Shown here: positions 28,668-38,152 of the stretch, piece after piece | How the letters are laid out: each line of letters opens with the position of its first letter | How positions within the stretch are numbered: position 1 is the stretch's first letter | Origin: Pedobacter frigoris | GTDB taxonomy: Bacteria > Bacteroidota > Bacteroidia > Sphingobacteriales > Sphingobacteriaceae | Direction of reading: 5' to 3' | NCBI RefSeq assembly: GCF_005116445.1 | Contig: NZ_SWBQ01000005.1 | Span: 62,001 to 126,000 of the forward strand | Length of the DNA: 64,000 nt | Notes under the pieces: model-generated | Told to the model about the DNA's origin: nothing | Databases searched by the model: none | What the model saw: only the letters and a program-made list of their open reading frames with translations | Made by a program: the position numbers and the translations under genes

Positions 28668-29237
28668 CTATGCCCCAAGCCTTTTTGTCAGGATTTCTTC
28701 AACTTTCTTGAAAAACTGCAGGGGTTTTAATGTTCTCCATGCCAAATCGTCAAGCTGACCGCCAAAATTGATGTAATAATCTATATTGCTGTTTCTGAAT
28801 TCATTGATTACATGTTCCTGGAAATTGATGCCTGTTATCCAGCCATCCTCTACTTCCTGAAACCATTCTTCGTAGTAACTGTCTTCTGAGGAGTGGAAAT
28901 TAAGTATGTTTTCTCCAATGAGAATAAATTTGTTGATGCCTTCATCCATCATGAGTTCTATGATCTCTCTTTTCAAGAGCATAATGTCATTGTTTATGGC
29001 GTCATTCCATTCTCCGATAAATTCGATGATGGCATAGTTCCTGTCGTAATCCGCAAATAACACTTTGATATACATGGTGTTTGAACCAAAGTCGTCCCAT
29101 TGAGGATGGATTAGGAAGTTATAGAGCTGCTTGTCGAAGTAGAACTCAGAATATTCAGTGTTGTAAAAAGGTGAACGTTCATCTTCTGCCGCGATATAAT
29201 CGTCTCGCCACAGATAAAAGGGCTCTATTTCGTGCAT
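28668..29237 (-). CDS. Conserved hypothetical cytoplasmic protein
   Basis: A 189-residue acidic protein without signal peptide or membrane segment. It opens MHEIEPFYLWRDDYIAAEDE and includes AIIEFIGEWNDAINNDIMLL and a C-terminal GGQLDDLAWRTLKPLQF segment. I recall similar proteins in Sphingobacteriaceae, but no function is known to me. It lies between murQ (17 bases upstream) and the Bax-inhibitor-1 gene on the same strand, so the three are probably one operon. Confidence 0.75.
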   Translation of the reverse strand: MHEIEPFYLWRDDYIAAEDERSPFYNTEYSEFYFDKQLYNFLIHPQWDDFGSNTMYIKVLFADYDRNYAIIEFIGEWNDAINNDIMLLKREIIELMMDEGINKFILIGENILNFHSSEDSYYEEWFQEVEDGWITGINFQEHVINEFRNSNIDYYINFGGQLDDLAWRTLKPLQFFKKVEEILTKRLGA

Positions 29238-29254
29238 GATCTGGGTTTACGATT

Positions 29255-30148
29255 TTAGATTGACGAATTACGATTTGTTGCTTCCACAGCTTTTCGGACA
29301 CTTCCATAATGGATCAGGAGATCGGCAGCCTGGTCATGATCGATGTTTAATGCGTCCATTACCATTTGAGTACCCCTGTCTACCAGTTTATGGTTTGTCA
29401 ACTGCATGTCTACCATTTTGTTACCTTTTACACGGCCCAGCCTGATCATCACCGCAGTGCTGAGCATATTTAGAATCAGTTTTTGTGCAGTTCCGGACTT
29501 CATGCGTGTAGAGCCTGTAAGGAATTCTGGACCAACGACTACTTCTACAGGGAAGTCACTTTCGGCAGCAATAGGGCCACCCTCATTGCATACTATGCAA
29601 CCTGTTAAAACACCATGTTTACGGGCTGTATTTAGTCCGCCAATAACATATGGGGTAGTTCCGGAAGCTGCCAGTCCTACAAGCGAGTCTTTTTCATTGA
29701 TGTTAAACTCCTGCAGATCTATCCATGCCTGCTCATTGTCATCTTCTGCATTTTCTACCGCTCTTCTGATCGCAGTATCTCCCCCTGCAATGATTCCTAC
29801 AACCCAGTCGAAGGGCACCCCGAATGTCGGAGGGCATTCAGAGGCATCAACAATGGCCAGGCGTCCGCTGGTGCCAGCGCCAATATAAAATAACCTTCCT
29901 CCTTTTGTCATTCTTTCCGCAACAGCAGAAGCCAGTTTCTCTATCTGAGGTATTGCCTTTTCAACTGCCTGAGGAACTGTTTTATCTTCATTGTTTATCC
30001 CCTCCAGAATTTCAAGTACAGACATTTTATCTATGTCGTTATACTTTGACTCTTGCTCGGTTACTCTTATCATTGCTCTGTTTTTTTCCTTATTATTATT
30101 TTCTTCGTTTGTCAGATAACTCTTGAGACCTATCTTTTTATTTTCCAT
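29255..30148 (-). CDS. murQ: N-acetylmuramic acid 6-phosphate etherase
   Basis: MurQ cleaves the D-lactyl ether of MurNAc-6-P, giving GlcNAc-6-P in cell-wall recycling. The SIS domain has GGRLFYIGAGTSGRLAIVDASE, the sugar-phosphate binding site, and the catalytic acidic residue in SECPPTFG. LTGSTRMKSGTAQKLILN is also typical. From the ATG at 30148 the protein is 297 residues. A later in-frame ATG at 30073 (MIRVTEQESKYND) matches the usual family start better, and the extra 25 residues are charged and low-complexity, so the true start may be 30073. Confidence 0.95.
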   Translation of the reverse strand: MENKKIGLKSYLTNEENNNKEKNRAMIRVTEQESKYNDIDKMSVLEILEGINNEDKTVPQAVEKAIPQIEKLASAVAERMTKGGRLFYIGAGTSGRLAIVDASECPPTFGVPFDWVVGIIAGGDTAIRRAVENAEDDNEQAWIDLQEFNINEKDSLVGLAASGTTPYVIGGLNTARKHGVLTGCIVCNEGGPIAAESDFPVEVVVGPEFLTGSTRMKSGTAQKLILNMLSTAVMIRLGRVKGNKMVDMQLTNHKLVDRGTQMVMDALNIDHDQAADLLIHYGSVRKAVEATNRNSSI

Positions 30149-30351
30149 TAGGAGAAGTAAAGCTAGTAATGGTTTGTTAAAATTGGTGATTTTCTTTTTA
30201 AACGCGAAGTAATAGACGAAAAACGGTTGAAATTATTGTGTTTTTTTATGAAAACCGAGATTGGAACGGTGGCATAAAATAAATTAGCTTAAACAATAAA
30301 AATGATTGGGGGTTAATTACTTAAATGACAGTGTAATTTCATAACTTTACA

Positions 30352-31938
30352 ATGTCTGAAATAATGAAAAATAATACCCGCATAAATCTCCTAATTGCCC
30401 TGACATATTCTGTTACTCTAATCGGCGGAATGTTCTTGGGATACAAGTTTTTAAAGGACCAGGGGTATGAATTTAAAAAGAGTGTCCACCTGGCAGATAA
30501 TAATGCAGAAAAAGTGGATGAAATAATACATATCATCAACAGAAATTATGTTGATGATATCAATGCAGATACCTTAAATCATTTGCCTATCGACAGCTTA
30601 TTGCACAAGCTTGATCCACATAGCATTTATCTTCCTCCTGCAAAAGCAAATGAGCTTACTGAGAATTTAGGCGGTAATTTTGGGGGTATAGGTATCGAGT
30701 ATTATATTTTAAAAGACACGTTGCTAGTCACTAATGTAGTTAAAGACGGTCCAGCATATTTAGCTGGTATAAAACAGGGAGATAAAATCCTTAAAATTGA
30801 TACGGTGTATGTGAGTGGTAAGTCTCTGCCGCGGGAACAGATGATGGGTAAAATCAAAGGTCGAAAAGGGACTCCTGTGAAACTGACGATCATGCACCCA
30901 GGGAACGCGCAGGCTGTAGTTTTTACGGTTAAGCGGGACAGGGTAAAAGTGAGCAGTATTGATGCCTCATATATGTTGAACATGGATGTGGGTTATATAC
31001 GTATTAGTAAGTTTGGAGCAGAAACAGATAAAGACTTTGTAGAGTCGGTTAAAAATTTGAAAGCAGCAGGTATGAAAAAACTTGTGCTTGATCTTCGTGA
31101 CAATGGCGGGGGATACCTCACAGCTGCAACAGGCTTAGCCAATCAGATTTTACAGGAAAATAAACTGATTGTATATACTCAGGGTAAGCATGAGCCCCGT
31201 ACTGACTACATTGCAACCGGCGGCGGTGAATTTGAAGATGGCAAGCTTGCTGTGCTCATCAATGAAAATTCCGCCTCTGCAAGTGAAATTCTGGCAGGAG
31301 CGGTCCAGGATTTAAAGCGAGGCATCATTATCGGACGCAGGTCATTTGGAAAAGGTCTTGTGCAAGAGCAATTCCCATTTGGTGACGGATCAGCATTGAA
31401 CTTAACCATTGCGAGGTATTATACGCCTTCAGGCAGAAGTATTCAGAAATCTTATAAAGAAGGGTACAGGGCGTATCAGAATGAACTAGAGCGCAGGTTT
31501 AATGATGGAGAACTTACTTCTGGTAAGGTTGTTAAAAAAGACAGCGTGAAGGGTAGATTTCTTCACGGAGGAATTCAACCTGATATCTATGTAAAACTAG
31601 ATACCAGCGGGTATAATAAATTCTATAATACACTTTCATCTAAACGTGTACTGCTTGATTTTGTATATGATATACTTGCCAGTCGCTATACCGGCAGTTT
31701 TCTTGAGCAGAATCTAACTACTTTTAATGTGAGTGACGCTGATTTTAAGGACTTTCTAAAATATATCCAGACGCAGAGCATTGCCATTGATGCAAGGCAG
31801 CTTGCTACGGCAAAACCTGTGATCTTGAATGATATGAAAGTGCTTTTATGCAAATATCACTTAGGTGATGCGGGTTATTATAAAGCGCTTAACCTAAGTG
31901 ATGCTGTGGTGAAACAGGCGATTAACAGCCTGCAATAA
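30352..31938 (+). CDS. S41 family C-terminal processing peptidase
   Basis: A 528-residue periplasmic protease of the CtpA/Prc type. An N-terminal signal anchor (residues 9-27) is followed by a PDZ domain (about 85-165, GGIGIEYYILKDTLLV). The S41 catalytic domain has SASASE at residues 307-312, containing the catalytic serine, and the general-base lysine at about 334 in SFGKGLVQ. These enzymes trim C-termini of envelope proteins and affect cell-wall hydrolases. A second ATG at 30364 is an equally good start, since a -7-like TAACTTTA lies only six bases before the first ATG. Confidence 0.93.
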   Translation: MSEIMKNNTRINLLIALTYSVTLIGGMFLGYKFLKDQGYEFKKSVHLADNNAEKVDEIIHIINRNYVDDINADTLNHLPIDSLLHKLDPHSIYLPPAKANELTENLGGNFGGIGIEYYILKDTLLVTNVVKDGPAYLAGIKQGDKILKIDTVYVSGKSLPREQMMGKIKGRKGTPVKLTIMHPGNAQAVVFTVKRDRVKVSSIDASYMLNMDVGYIRISKFGAETDKDFVESVKNLKAAGMKKLVLDLRDNGGGYLTAATGLANQILQENKLIVYTQGKHEPRTDYIATGGGEFEDGKLAVLINENSASASEILAGAVQDLKRGIIIGRRSFGKGLVQEQFPFGDGSALNLTIARYYTPSGRSIQKSYKEGYRAYQNELERRFNDGELTSGKVVKKDSVKGRFLHGGIQPDIYVKLDTSGYNKFYNTLSSKRVLLDFVYDILASRYTGSFLEQNLTTFNVSDADFKDFLKYIQTQSIAIDARQLATAKPVILNDMKVLLCKYHLGDAGYYKALNLSDAVVKQAINSLQ

Positions 31939-31956
31939 CCTGATTTATTTTACTTG

Positions 31957-33258
31957 TTATTTTTGTCTGAAGTAAATCTGAATAGGTACTCCACTAAAAT
32001 CAAAGTTTTCACGAAGCTTGTTTTCTATAAAGCGTTTATATGGCTCTTTTATGTATTGAGGCAGGTTACAGAAGAAAGCAAACATTGGAGATGTTCCATT
32101 GATCTGAGTGATGTATTTGATTTTGATGTATTTACCCTTCAACGCGGGTGGTGGGTATTTTTCAATGATAGGCAGCATTACATCATTTAGTTTAGATGTA
32201 GGGATTTTTTTGCCTCTATTTTTGAATACCTCTAATGCACCTTCAATGGCCTGGAAAATACGTTGTTTGTTGACCACAGAAGTGAAAATAATAGGGACAT
32301 CTGTAAATGGTTGTAGTTTTTGACGAATCTGATCTTCAAATACATTTACAGTTTTGCTGTTTTTCTCGATCAGGTCCCATTTGTTAACCAGTATAAGGAT
32401 ACCTTTTTTGTTTTTCTCTGCAAGGTGGAAAATGTTTACATCCTGAGACTCCAAGCCTTCTACAGCATCAATCATAAGAATTACAACATCTGCTTCTTCC
32501 AGGGCCTTGATGGTACGCATTACGGAGTAAAACTCAATGTTTTCCTTAACCTTTGTTTTTTTACGCAGTCCGGCTGTGTCAATAAACATGAATTCGTGTC
32601 CAAACTGGTTGTAATGAATGTGTATGGAATCGCGGGTTGTACCGGCGATTGGTGTTACAATATTTCTGTCCTTACCTATTAAAGCATTGATTAAGGAAGA
32701 TTTACCTACATTGGGACGTCCGACGATTGTGATTTTAGGTAGTGCATTTTCGTCTTCCGGAATATCTTCGAAATGTTCAATCACATCATCAAGCAGATCT
32801 CCTGTTCCTGAGCCAGTCATAGAAGATATGGCATAGATTTCACCTAAACCAAAACCGTAAAATACAGATGCTTCATTTTGTAATTGAGTATTGTCGACTT
32901 TATTTACTACTGTAAATACTGGCTTTTTACTTCTTCTTAGTAATTGTGCAATTTCATCATCCAGATCAGTTATGCCTGTGGTTACATCAACCATAAACAA
33001 TAAAACTGTAGCTTCTTCAATTGCTATGATTACCTGTTCGCGAATTGCTGCTTCAAATACGTCCTCCGAATTGGCTACATAACCACCAGTATCAATTACA
33101 GTGAACTGTCTGTTCGTCCACTCTGCCGATCCGTAGTGACGATCACGGGTAACTCCGCTAAAATCGTCAACGATGGCTTTACGGCTTTCTGTTAAGCGGT
33201 TAAAGAGGGTAGATTTGCCTACGTTTGGTCTTCCGACGATTGCGATAATGTTACTCAT
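31957..33258 (-). CDS. der: Ribosome-associated GTPase Der (EngA)
   Basis: Der has two tandem GTPase domains and works in 50S subunit assembly. Both P-loops [11 protein letters not shown] and [11 protein letters not shown] are present, as are two DTAG/DTGG motifs and two NK(V/W)D motifs. The C-terminal KH-like domain ends with [11 protein letters not shown]. The 433-residue length is normal. It starts 47 bases after the era stop on the same strand, so era-der may be one transcript. Confidence 0.98.
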   Translation of the reverse strand: MSNIIAIVGRPNVGKSTLFNRLTESRKAIVDDFSGVTRDRHYGSAEWTNRQFTVIDTGGYVANSEDVFEAAIREQVIIAIEEATVLLFMVDVTTGITDLDDEIAQLLRRSKKPVFTVVNKVDNTQLQNEASVFYGFGLGEIYAISSMTGSGTGDLLDDVIEHFEDIPEDENALPKITIVGRPNVGKSSLINALIGKDRNIVTPIAGTTRDSIHIHYNQFGHEFMFIDTAGLRKKTKVKENIEFYSVMRTIKALEEADVVILMIDAVEGLESQDVNIFHLAEKNKKGILILVNKWDLIEKNSKTVNVFEDQIRQKLQPFTDVPIIFTSVVNKQRIFQAIEGALEVFKNRGKKIPTSKLNDVMLPIIEKYPPPALKGKYIKIKYITQINGTSPMFAFFCNLPQYIKEPYKRFIENKLRENFDFSGVPIQIYFRQK

Positions 33259-33305
33259 GGTCTATTGTGAATTGTATTAATTATTAAGGGGTTGCAAAGG
33301 TACGC

Positions 33306-34184
33306 TTAATTTTCGTACCCGAAACTTTTTAAATAGTTCTTTTTGCTACGCCAATCAGGAATTACCTTTACAAAGGTTTCAAGGAAGACTTTCTGATCCA
33401 GGAACTTCTCAATGTCTTTGCGTGATTCTGTGCCAACTTTCTTAAGCATAGCGCCTCCTTTTCCAATAAGGATGTTTTTTTGAGAATCACGTTCTACAAT
33501 GATTTCAGCGCTGATGCGTGTGATTTTTTCTTCTTCTTTGAACGAAGTAATGATCACTTCAGTGCTATATGGAATTTCTTTCTGGTAGTTGGTGAAGATT
33601 TTTTCCCTGATGATCTCCGAGACAAAGAATCGTTGGTTGCGGTCAGTAAGATCTTCTTTATCATAAAAAGGGTCATGCTCAGGTAGGAATTCGAGAACAG
33701 TAGTCATGATTCCTTCCAGATTATACTGATGGAGGGCAGATATGGCAAATATGTGTTTCGGGTTTAACTTTTCCTGCCAGTATGCAATTTTTTCGTCTAC
33801 CTGTTCCTGTGTTGCGTTATCTATTTTATTGATCAGTACAATAACTGGGATTGTTGTATTGCTAATTTTTTCAAGTACATCATTTTCATCATGCTGCTCG
33901 TTAATATCTGTTACGAAGAGAATAAGATCAGCATCGGTAAGTGCGCCTTTTACTGAACTCATCATAGAATCCTGCAGTCCGTAACGCGGAATTATGATGC
34001 CGGGAGTGTCGGAAAATACAATTTGATAGCTTTCTTCGTTAACAATTCCCAGAATACGATGACGTGTGGTCTGCGCTTTCGGAGTAATGATAGAAAGCTT
34101 TTCGCCCACCAGGGCATTCATAAGGGTTGATTTGCCTACATTTGGCTTACCGATGATACTAACAAAACCAGCTTTGTGTGACAT
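33306..34184 (-). CDS. era: GTPase Era
   Basis: Era binds the 3' end of 16S rRNA and is required for 30S maturation. It is 292 residues. The P-loop [11 protein letters not shown], the DTPG switch, and NKID are present, followed by the KH domain with IVERDSQKNILIGKGGAMLKK. The start at 34184 lies about 60 bases from the divergent tRNA promoter. Confidence 0.98.
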   Translation of the reverse strand: MSHKAGFVSIIGKPNVGKSTLMNALVGEKLSIITPKAQTTRHRILGIVNEESYQIVFSDTPGIIIPRYGLQDSMMSSVKGALTDADLILFVTDINEQHDENDVLEKISNTTIPVIVLINKIDNATQEQVDEKIAYWQEKLNPKHIFAISALHQYNLEGIMTTVLEFLPEHDPFYDKEDLTDRNQRFFVSEIIREKIFTNYQKEIPYSTEVIITSFKEEEKITRISAEIIVERDSQKNILIGKGGAMLKKVGTESRKDIEKFLDQKVFLETFVKVIPDWRSKKNYLKSFGYEN

Positions 34185-34206
34185 AGAAAATATTTTTTAA
34201 AATAAA

Positions 34207-34238
34207 TTTGCACCACAAAGAAACGAATTATATCTTTG
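34207..34238 (+). promoter_or_regulatory. Promoter of the tRNA-fMet/tRNA-Glu transcript
   Basis: TTTG at 34207-34210 and TATCTTTG at 34231-34238 match the Bacteroidota boxes TTTG and TAnnTTTG exactly with a 20-base spacer. Transcription would start near 34244 and give a leader of about 50 bases before the first tRNA. Confidence 0.75.
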
Positions 34239-34295
34239 CATTCCAATTCGGAAGAAGAGTTAAACAAATAACGAAACTTAAAGAATTGTATATAG

Positions 34296-34371
<76 letters not shown>

Positions 34372-34410
34372 AAAGGTTCGCAGTTGTTAAAGACTGAGGC
34401 AATCTTAAAT

Positions 34411-34482
34411 GGCCCGTTCGTCTAGGGGTGAGGACGCCAGATTTTCATTCTGGAAACAGGGGTTCGATTCCCCTACGGGCTA
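34411..34482 (+). tRNA. tRNA-Glu (TTC)
   Basis: The anticodon stem CCAGA/TCTGG encloses loop TTTTCAT with anticodon TTC. The T arm is AGGGG/CCCCT with loop TTCGATT. The CCA is not encoded. Its 3' half overlaps, antisense, the end of the recombinase gene and is the insertion site of the conjugative element. Confidence 0.95.
34445..34482. other. Left attachment site (attL) of the conjugative element in tRNA-Glu
   Basis: The recombinase gene on the minus strand runs into the 3' half of tRNA-Glu and stops at 34445-34447. Its last residues (ARRGIEPLFPE) are encoded by the antisense of the T arm and acceptor stem. The element therefore keeps the tRNA intact and takes part of its own coding sequence from it, as is usual for att sites in tRNA genes. 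The exact crossover needs the right-hand junction, which is outside the window. Confidence 0.7.
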
Positions 34483-36004
34483 CGATAAGGGAAAGAGGTT
34501 CAAATTGAGCTTCTTTCCCTTTTTTTATACCTTCTAATTGGCTGTTAATCAGTGCAATAACCTCTATTACGCCATTAGGTCGGGGTGTTCGATAAGTTGA
34601 TCCGTCAAACTGCAATTTTTCAGGGTATAAAGCGCAAACAATGCGGCGTTTATCATCTACCTCCGCATTGATATATAGCTTATCAAGCTTTAACAGGCAT
34701 GTAATGACCTTATCAACAAGTTTATCAACTCCAATTTTCACAAGTGGCTTATCTTGTAAGTTGCCCATACGGGCTTCTAAACGGCTTATTAAGGCTTCGC
34801 AGTCCGCTTTTATGGCCTTAAAGTCGGAAGGTTCAATATCTCCATCTAATAAAAGTGTTCTGGCTCTGCTCATTTTCACGTTTTGCTTTTCTATGTCCGC
34901 CAAAATCAGCTTTTTATCATTGAAATCGTTAAGTGTTCGACTTTTGTAGACAGAGGTTATTACTGCGGTTACCAATTCAATCGCAGAGGGATTAATTGTA
35001 AACTCCTTTAATTGGTCAAGAAACAGGTCATTAGCTTCAAGAGCGTTAAACCGTGTCCCACATTCATTAACACAGTGATAATAATAGTAGTGTTTGTTTT
35101 TTCCCTTGGATTTGCTGCCTGTTAGCATTCGGTGACAATTAGGACAAAGTATCAAACCCCTAAGCGGCAAGCTATCCAAAGAAACAACTTTAGCGGCTTT
35201 TTTTCTTTTCCTGCCATTCAAAACATCCTGTACGTCATAAAACAATGCTTCGGAAATTAACGCATCATGTTGACCATCCACAACTTTAAAATCTTCGTCC
35301 TTATGTTGGGGTATCATGATCTTACCACAATAAACAGGGTTTCTTACTAAACGATAAAAGTTCATACGAGGACACTGCAAGCCCTTTTCGTTTGCCATTT
35401 TGCGGATTTGATCAGCGGCATAGTTGTCTTTGGCAATTTCCTTAAACACCCATCTCATTAAACTGGCTTTAGGTTCATTAGGAGCAATATATTTTCTGCC
35501 ATCCAGTGTAATGAAATTTTTATAACCAGTCGGAGCGGTAGACATCCAGCGGCCTTCTTTTTTTGCCCTGCGCATACCGTTAAAAGTATTTAACGCCCTG
35601 CGGTCGTTTTCCACTTCGGGAGCAGCAAGGTAAAAGGCAAGCATCATCTTGTTTTCAGGGACAGATAAGTCAAGCGGTTGCTCTACACCCTGTGGCTCAA
35701 CTCCGTACTTTCTTAATATGGCAATCATGCCGTAGGCATCCCCTGTGTTTCTGCTAAAGCGATCCCATTTAGTAAAGAGGATTAAATTCCGCTGGCCTTT
35801 TGACCGTTTAATATCAGCTAAAAGCTTGATCCATTGCGGACGGTTAAAAGTTTTTGCGGAATGATCCTCAAAAACTACTTTGTTTATAGCGATACAATTA
35901 ATATCGCAGTACTTTCTTAAACGTTCTTCCTGGTCACGCTGCGAATATCCTTTGTCGGCTTGTTCATCCGTGCTTACACGGATATATAAATCGGCTGTTT
36001 TCAT
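34445..36004 (-). CDS. Large serine recombinase (integrase) of the element
   Basis: A 519-residue site-specific recombinase. The resolvase catalytic domain (residues 1-145) opens with ADLYIRVSTDEQ, with nucleophile Ser11, and contains TKWDRFSRN. The Recombinase DNA-binding domain follows (about 165-270). A zinc ribbon with CPNCHRML and CVNECG comes next (about 285-320), then a coiled-coil region (about 365-410). The C-terminal 13 codons overlap tRNA-Glu antisense. Large serine recombinases integrate and excise elements between att sites, and excision usually needs an accessory factor, which I do not see beside it. Confidence 0.93.
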   Translation of the reverse strand: MKTADLYIRVSTDEQADKGYSQRDQEERLRKYCDINCIAINKVVFEDHSAKTFNRPQWIKLLADIKRSKGQRNLILFTKWDRFSRNTGDAYGMIAILRKYGVEPQGVEQPLDLSVPENKMMLAFYLAAPEVENDRRALNTFNGMRRAKKEGRWMSTAPTGYKNFITLDGRKYIAPNEPKASLMRWVFKEIAKDNYAADQIRKMANEKGLQCPRMNFYRLVRNPVYCGKIMIPQHKDEDFKVVDGQHDALISEALFYDVQDVLNGRKRKKAAKVVSLDSLPLRGLILCPNCHRMLTGSKSKGKNKHYYYYHCVNECGTRFNALEANDLFLDQLKEFTINPSAIELVTAVITSVYKSRTLNDFNDKKLILADIEKQNVKMSRARTLLLDGDIEPSDFKAIKADCEALISRLEARMGNLQDKPLVKIGVDKLVDKVITCLLKLDKLYINAEVDDKRRIVCALYPEKLQFDGSTYRTPRPNGVIEVIALINSQLEGIKKGKEAQFEPLSLIVARRGIEPLFPE

Positions 36005-36017
36005 AGGTTACTATTTT

Positions 36018-36266
36018 TCATTTGTTAACTATTTGATTTACAGACAATTTAACTAAAAAATATAACAATTCCAAGACTTTTTTTGCTTCTTCTCTGGTCA
36101 CAATGATGCCGTTTTTAGCAAGTATTTCGATAGCAATTTCTGGCTTAATCATATCGAGGTTATAATGTTCTATTTCCATAGGCGGACTTACAAGGGGTTT
36201 AAAATCAAAAATGCGAGGACTATATAAGAGGCACTCCCAAGAAGGGACGATAAGGGGATTTTGCAT
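36018..36266 (-). CDS. Small protein upstream of the recombinase
   Basis: The 82-residue frame ends 13 bases before the recombinase start on the same strand, which suggests one transcript. The C-terminal half KPEIAIEILAKNGIIVTREEAKKVLELLYFL is a helical pattern I recall next to recombinases in this group; I know no function. The real start may be the internal ATG at 36179 (MEIEHYNLDMIK), giving 53 residues. A role in recombination directionality is possible but only guessed from position and size. Confidence 0.55.
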   Translation of the reverse strand: MQNPLIVPSWECLLYSPRIFDFKPLVSPPMEIEHYNLDMIKPEIAIEILAKNGIIVTREEAKKVLELLYFLVKLSVNQIVNK

Positions 36267-36321
36267 ATCTTTATACTACTGAAAGAAGATCTAGCCTAAA
36301 TCATTTATTAAAATAAATTAG

Positions 36322-37080
36322 TTGGAATATTTTTACCATTACACTTCTGTTGAGAATCTTGCACTCATACTAAAGCACAGAACTTTACGCTTCAAGGCAC
36401 TTGATACAGTTGATGACCTAAATGAGGGATTAACTAATGATGTAGATGAATATCGTCAATTTGTATTCGTCAGTTGTTGGACTGATCAGGATATAGAAAG
36501 TATACCGATCTGGAATATGTATGCAAAAGATATGTCAGGAGTGAGAATCGCACTTCCGAAGTATCCGTTTACCCACTATTCATTTGAGGATTTGCCAAAT
36601 GAAGTTGTAAGTAATATACCATTCGCAAGAAGCACCATCGTAAATTACCTACATTTTGATAATGGTTACATATTCCATCAGGGTGAGCATTATCTTGTAA
36701 AGGTTGAATACACGGATGATATTGCACTATTAAAGCCAAATTTGGTTGAACCAACCTCTGAACAAGGTAAAACTATCTGGTCTGCCAGGATAGGTAAATT
36801 CAAGCAAAATTGTTGGGATTTTCAATCTGAAGTCAGATATAGAATTATTGTATATCCCAGGGGTGGTTTTAAACGTACAGAAACTGAGAAATTTAATTTT
36901 GAAAGCAGAATGAAGTCAAAACATATTGACGTGCCAATTAGTGAGGATGCTTTTGGCCAAATGAAAATATTGCTAGGCCCGAAACAGTTAGATGAACATA
37001 GTTTAATTGTGGAAGCCCTTATAGAGAAATATAACCCCGGAATTGAATTGCAAAGAAGCATTTTGAGCATTCGGCACTGA
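36322..37080 (+). CDS. DUF2971 family protein
   Basis: The protein is about 252 residues and opens (M/L)EYFYHYTSVENLALILKHRTLRF, the usual DUF2971 start. It continues with FVSCWTDQDIESIPIWNMYA and ends with GPKQLDEHSLIVEAL. An in-frame TAG directly precedes the TTG start codon and no ATG is near the conserved opening, so TTG is probably the start. DUF2971 proteins are found on mobile elements and in phage-defence neighbourhoods, but the biochemical role is unknown. Its local base composition is A/T-richer than the tra genes. It is a lone cargo gene between the integrase pair and the convergent RteC gene. Confidence 0.75.
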   Translation: MEYFYHYTSVENLALILKHRTLRFKALDTVDDLNEGLTNDVDEYRQFVFVSCWTDQDIESIPIWNMYAKDMSGVRIALPKYPFTHYSFEDLPNEVVSNIPFARSTIVNYLHFDNGYIFHQGEHYLVKVEYTDDIALLKPNLVEPTSEQGKTIWSARIGKFKQNCWDFQSEVRYRIIVYPRGGFKRTETEKFNFESRMKSKHIDVPISEDAFGQMKILLGPKQLDEHSLIVEALIEKYNPGIELQRSILSIRH

Positions 37081-37099
37081 CATACAAATACTAAGCATA

Positions 37100-38011
37100 C
37101 TATTTTTCCGGTTTGTCCCCATCAGGATTATCATAGTCAATATCCCTGTCCTCTTCATCCCATTTATCATGTAGTTTATCCAGTGCATCAAGCATTTTTT
37201 CGGGAAGGTCACTATTGCCGCTAATGAGTTTTAAGGTATTGAAATCAATACCGTCCGAAAACGGAGTTTCCAGCCCGCCTTTAAGCTTTTCAAATAGTTC
37301 TTCATCGCTATAGGGCAAACCTGTTTCGGGATTGGGCGGCATACCAACTTGTTTTATCATTTGCACCACTTCCAAAAAATCGGCAGGGCTGCCGGTAAAC
37401 GTCAGCTTGGTTTTAGGAACATCATTGCCAGAGATCACAGAGGCTTCAAATTCATTGTCAATATGATCTTTCAAAAGTTCCATTGCTCTGATTTTGGCAA
37501 AAGCATAATCGAAGCCAGTTGAAAAAGAACGATCACTATAAAAGAAAACAGGATCAATATCTATGGCAAGATCACGTTTGGCAAACCGATCTTCTACATT
37601 TCGGACAAAATACTTCGTGTCCAATGTATCTAAATCTTGTTTATAGTAATCATACAAATGGTCATTGCGCCTGAAAAAATCCTCAATTTCATCTACTTCA
37701 TCAATCAGATATTCTTTATCCTCTGGGGTATGGTGAGCAGGGCGAAATACCTCAGTATTATAAACCTCACACATAAAAATGAGCCTGCCCATGACAACAG
37801 GTTTCACATACTTAAATAAATAGATTTCTTCCGATCTCTTTTTGAAAGGATGTTGCAAGATAAACGATTTGAGTTCATCCAGATAAAAATCAATACACGG
37901 AACAGAGGCTTGCGCCCATTGATCAGATTTTGGATGCTCTAGCCGAATATTAAACAGTTCGCCGTCCATTCGGTTAATTAGATCCTGGCAAAATGATTTC
38001 AGTTCTTCCAT
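37100..38011 (-). CDS. RteC-domain regulator
   Basis: A 303-residue cytoplasmic protein of the RteC family, matching the pattern HPFKKRSEEIYLFKYVKPVV, YFRRNDHLYDYYKQDLDTLDTKYFVR-like (here DFFRRNDHLYDYYKQ) and FDYAFAKIRAMELLKDHI. RteC of CTnDOT controls expression of the excision operon. Here it is divergent from the mobilization genes, with palindromes in the shared intergenic space. The acidic C-terminus (DEEDRDIDYDNPDGDK) is unusual. It is a distant paralogue of the protein at 57485-58363. Confidence 0.82.
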   Translation of the reverse strand: MEELKSFCQDLINRMDGELFNIRLEHPKSDQWAQASVPCIDFYLDELKSFILQHPFKKRSEEIYLFKYVKPVVMGRLIFMCEVYNTEVFRPAHHTPEDKEYLIDEVDEIEDFFRRNDHLYDYYKQDLDTLDTKYFVRNVEDRFAKRDLAIDIDPVFFYSDRSFSTGFDYAFAKIRAMELLKDHIDNEFEASVISGNDVPKTKLTFTGSPADFLEVVQMIKQVGMPPNPETGLPYSDEELFEKLKGGLETPFSDGIDFNTLKLISGNSDLPEKMLDALDKLHDKWDEEDRDIDYDNPDGDKPEK

Positions 38012-38059
38012 ACAATAAGTGTGGTACTAATTTATACAATAATCTCCTAAAAACCCTGT

Positions 38060-38108
38060 GATTGCAATCGCAAAATTTAAAACCCCATTCATTCCCAACG
38101 TGGGAATG
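38060..38108. promoter_or_regulatory. Palindromes between the RteC gene and the mobilization genes
   Basis: GATTGCAATC at 38060-38069 is a perfect 10-bp palindrome. CATTCCC at 38090-38096 pairs perfectly with GGGAATG at 38102-38108 around AACGT. They lie 50-100 bases from the RteC start and 45-90 bases from the next rightward ORF, so they are candidate operators for a divergent promoter pair. Confidence 0.45.
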
Positions 38109-38152
38109 CCCGAAAAATTCAACATCAATCTTTGGCAGAAATAATAATTGCC

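Noticed and set aside
29406..29888. 160-codon open frame antisense to murQ
   Set aside because: It is a shadow of murQ, with a serine/proline-rich composition typical of an antisense frame.
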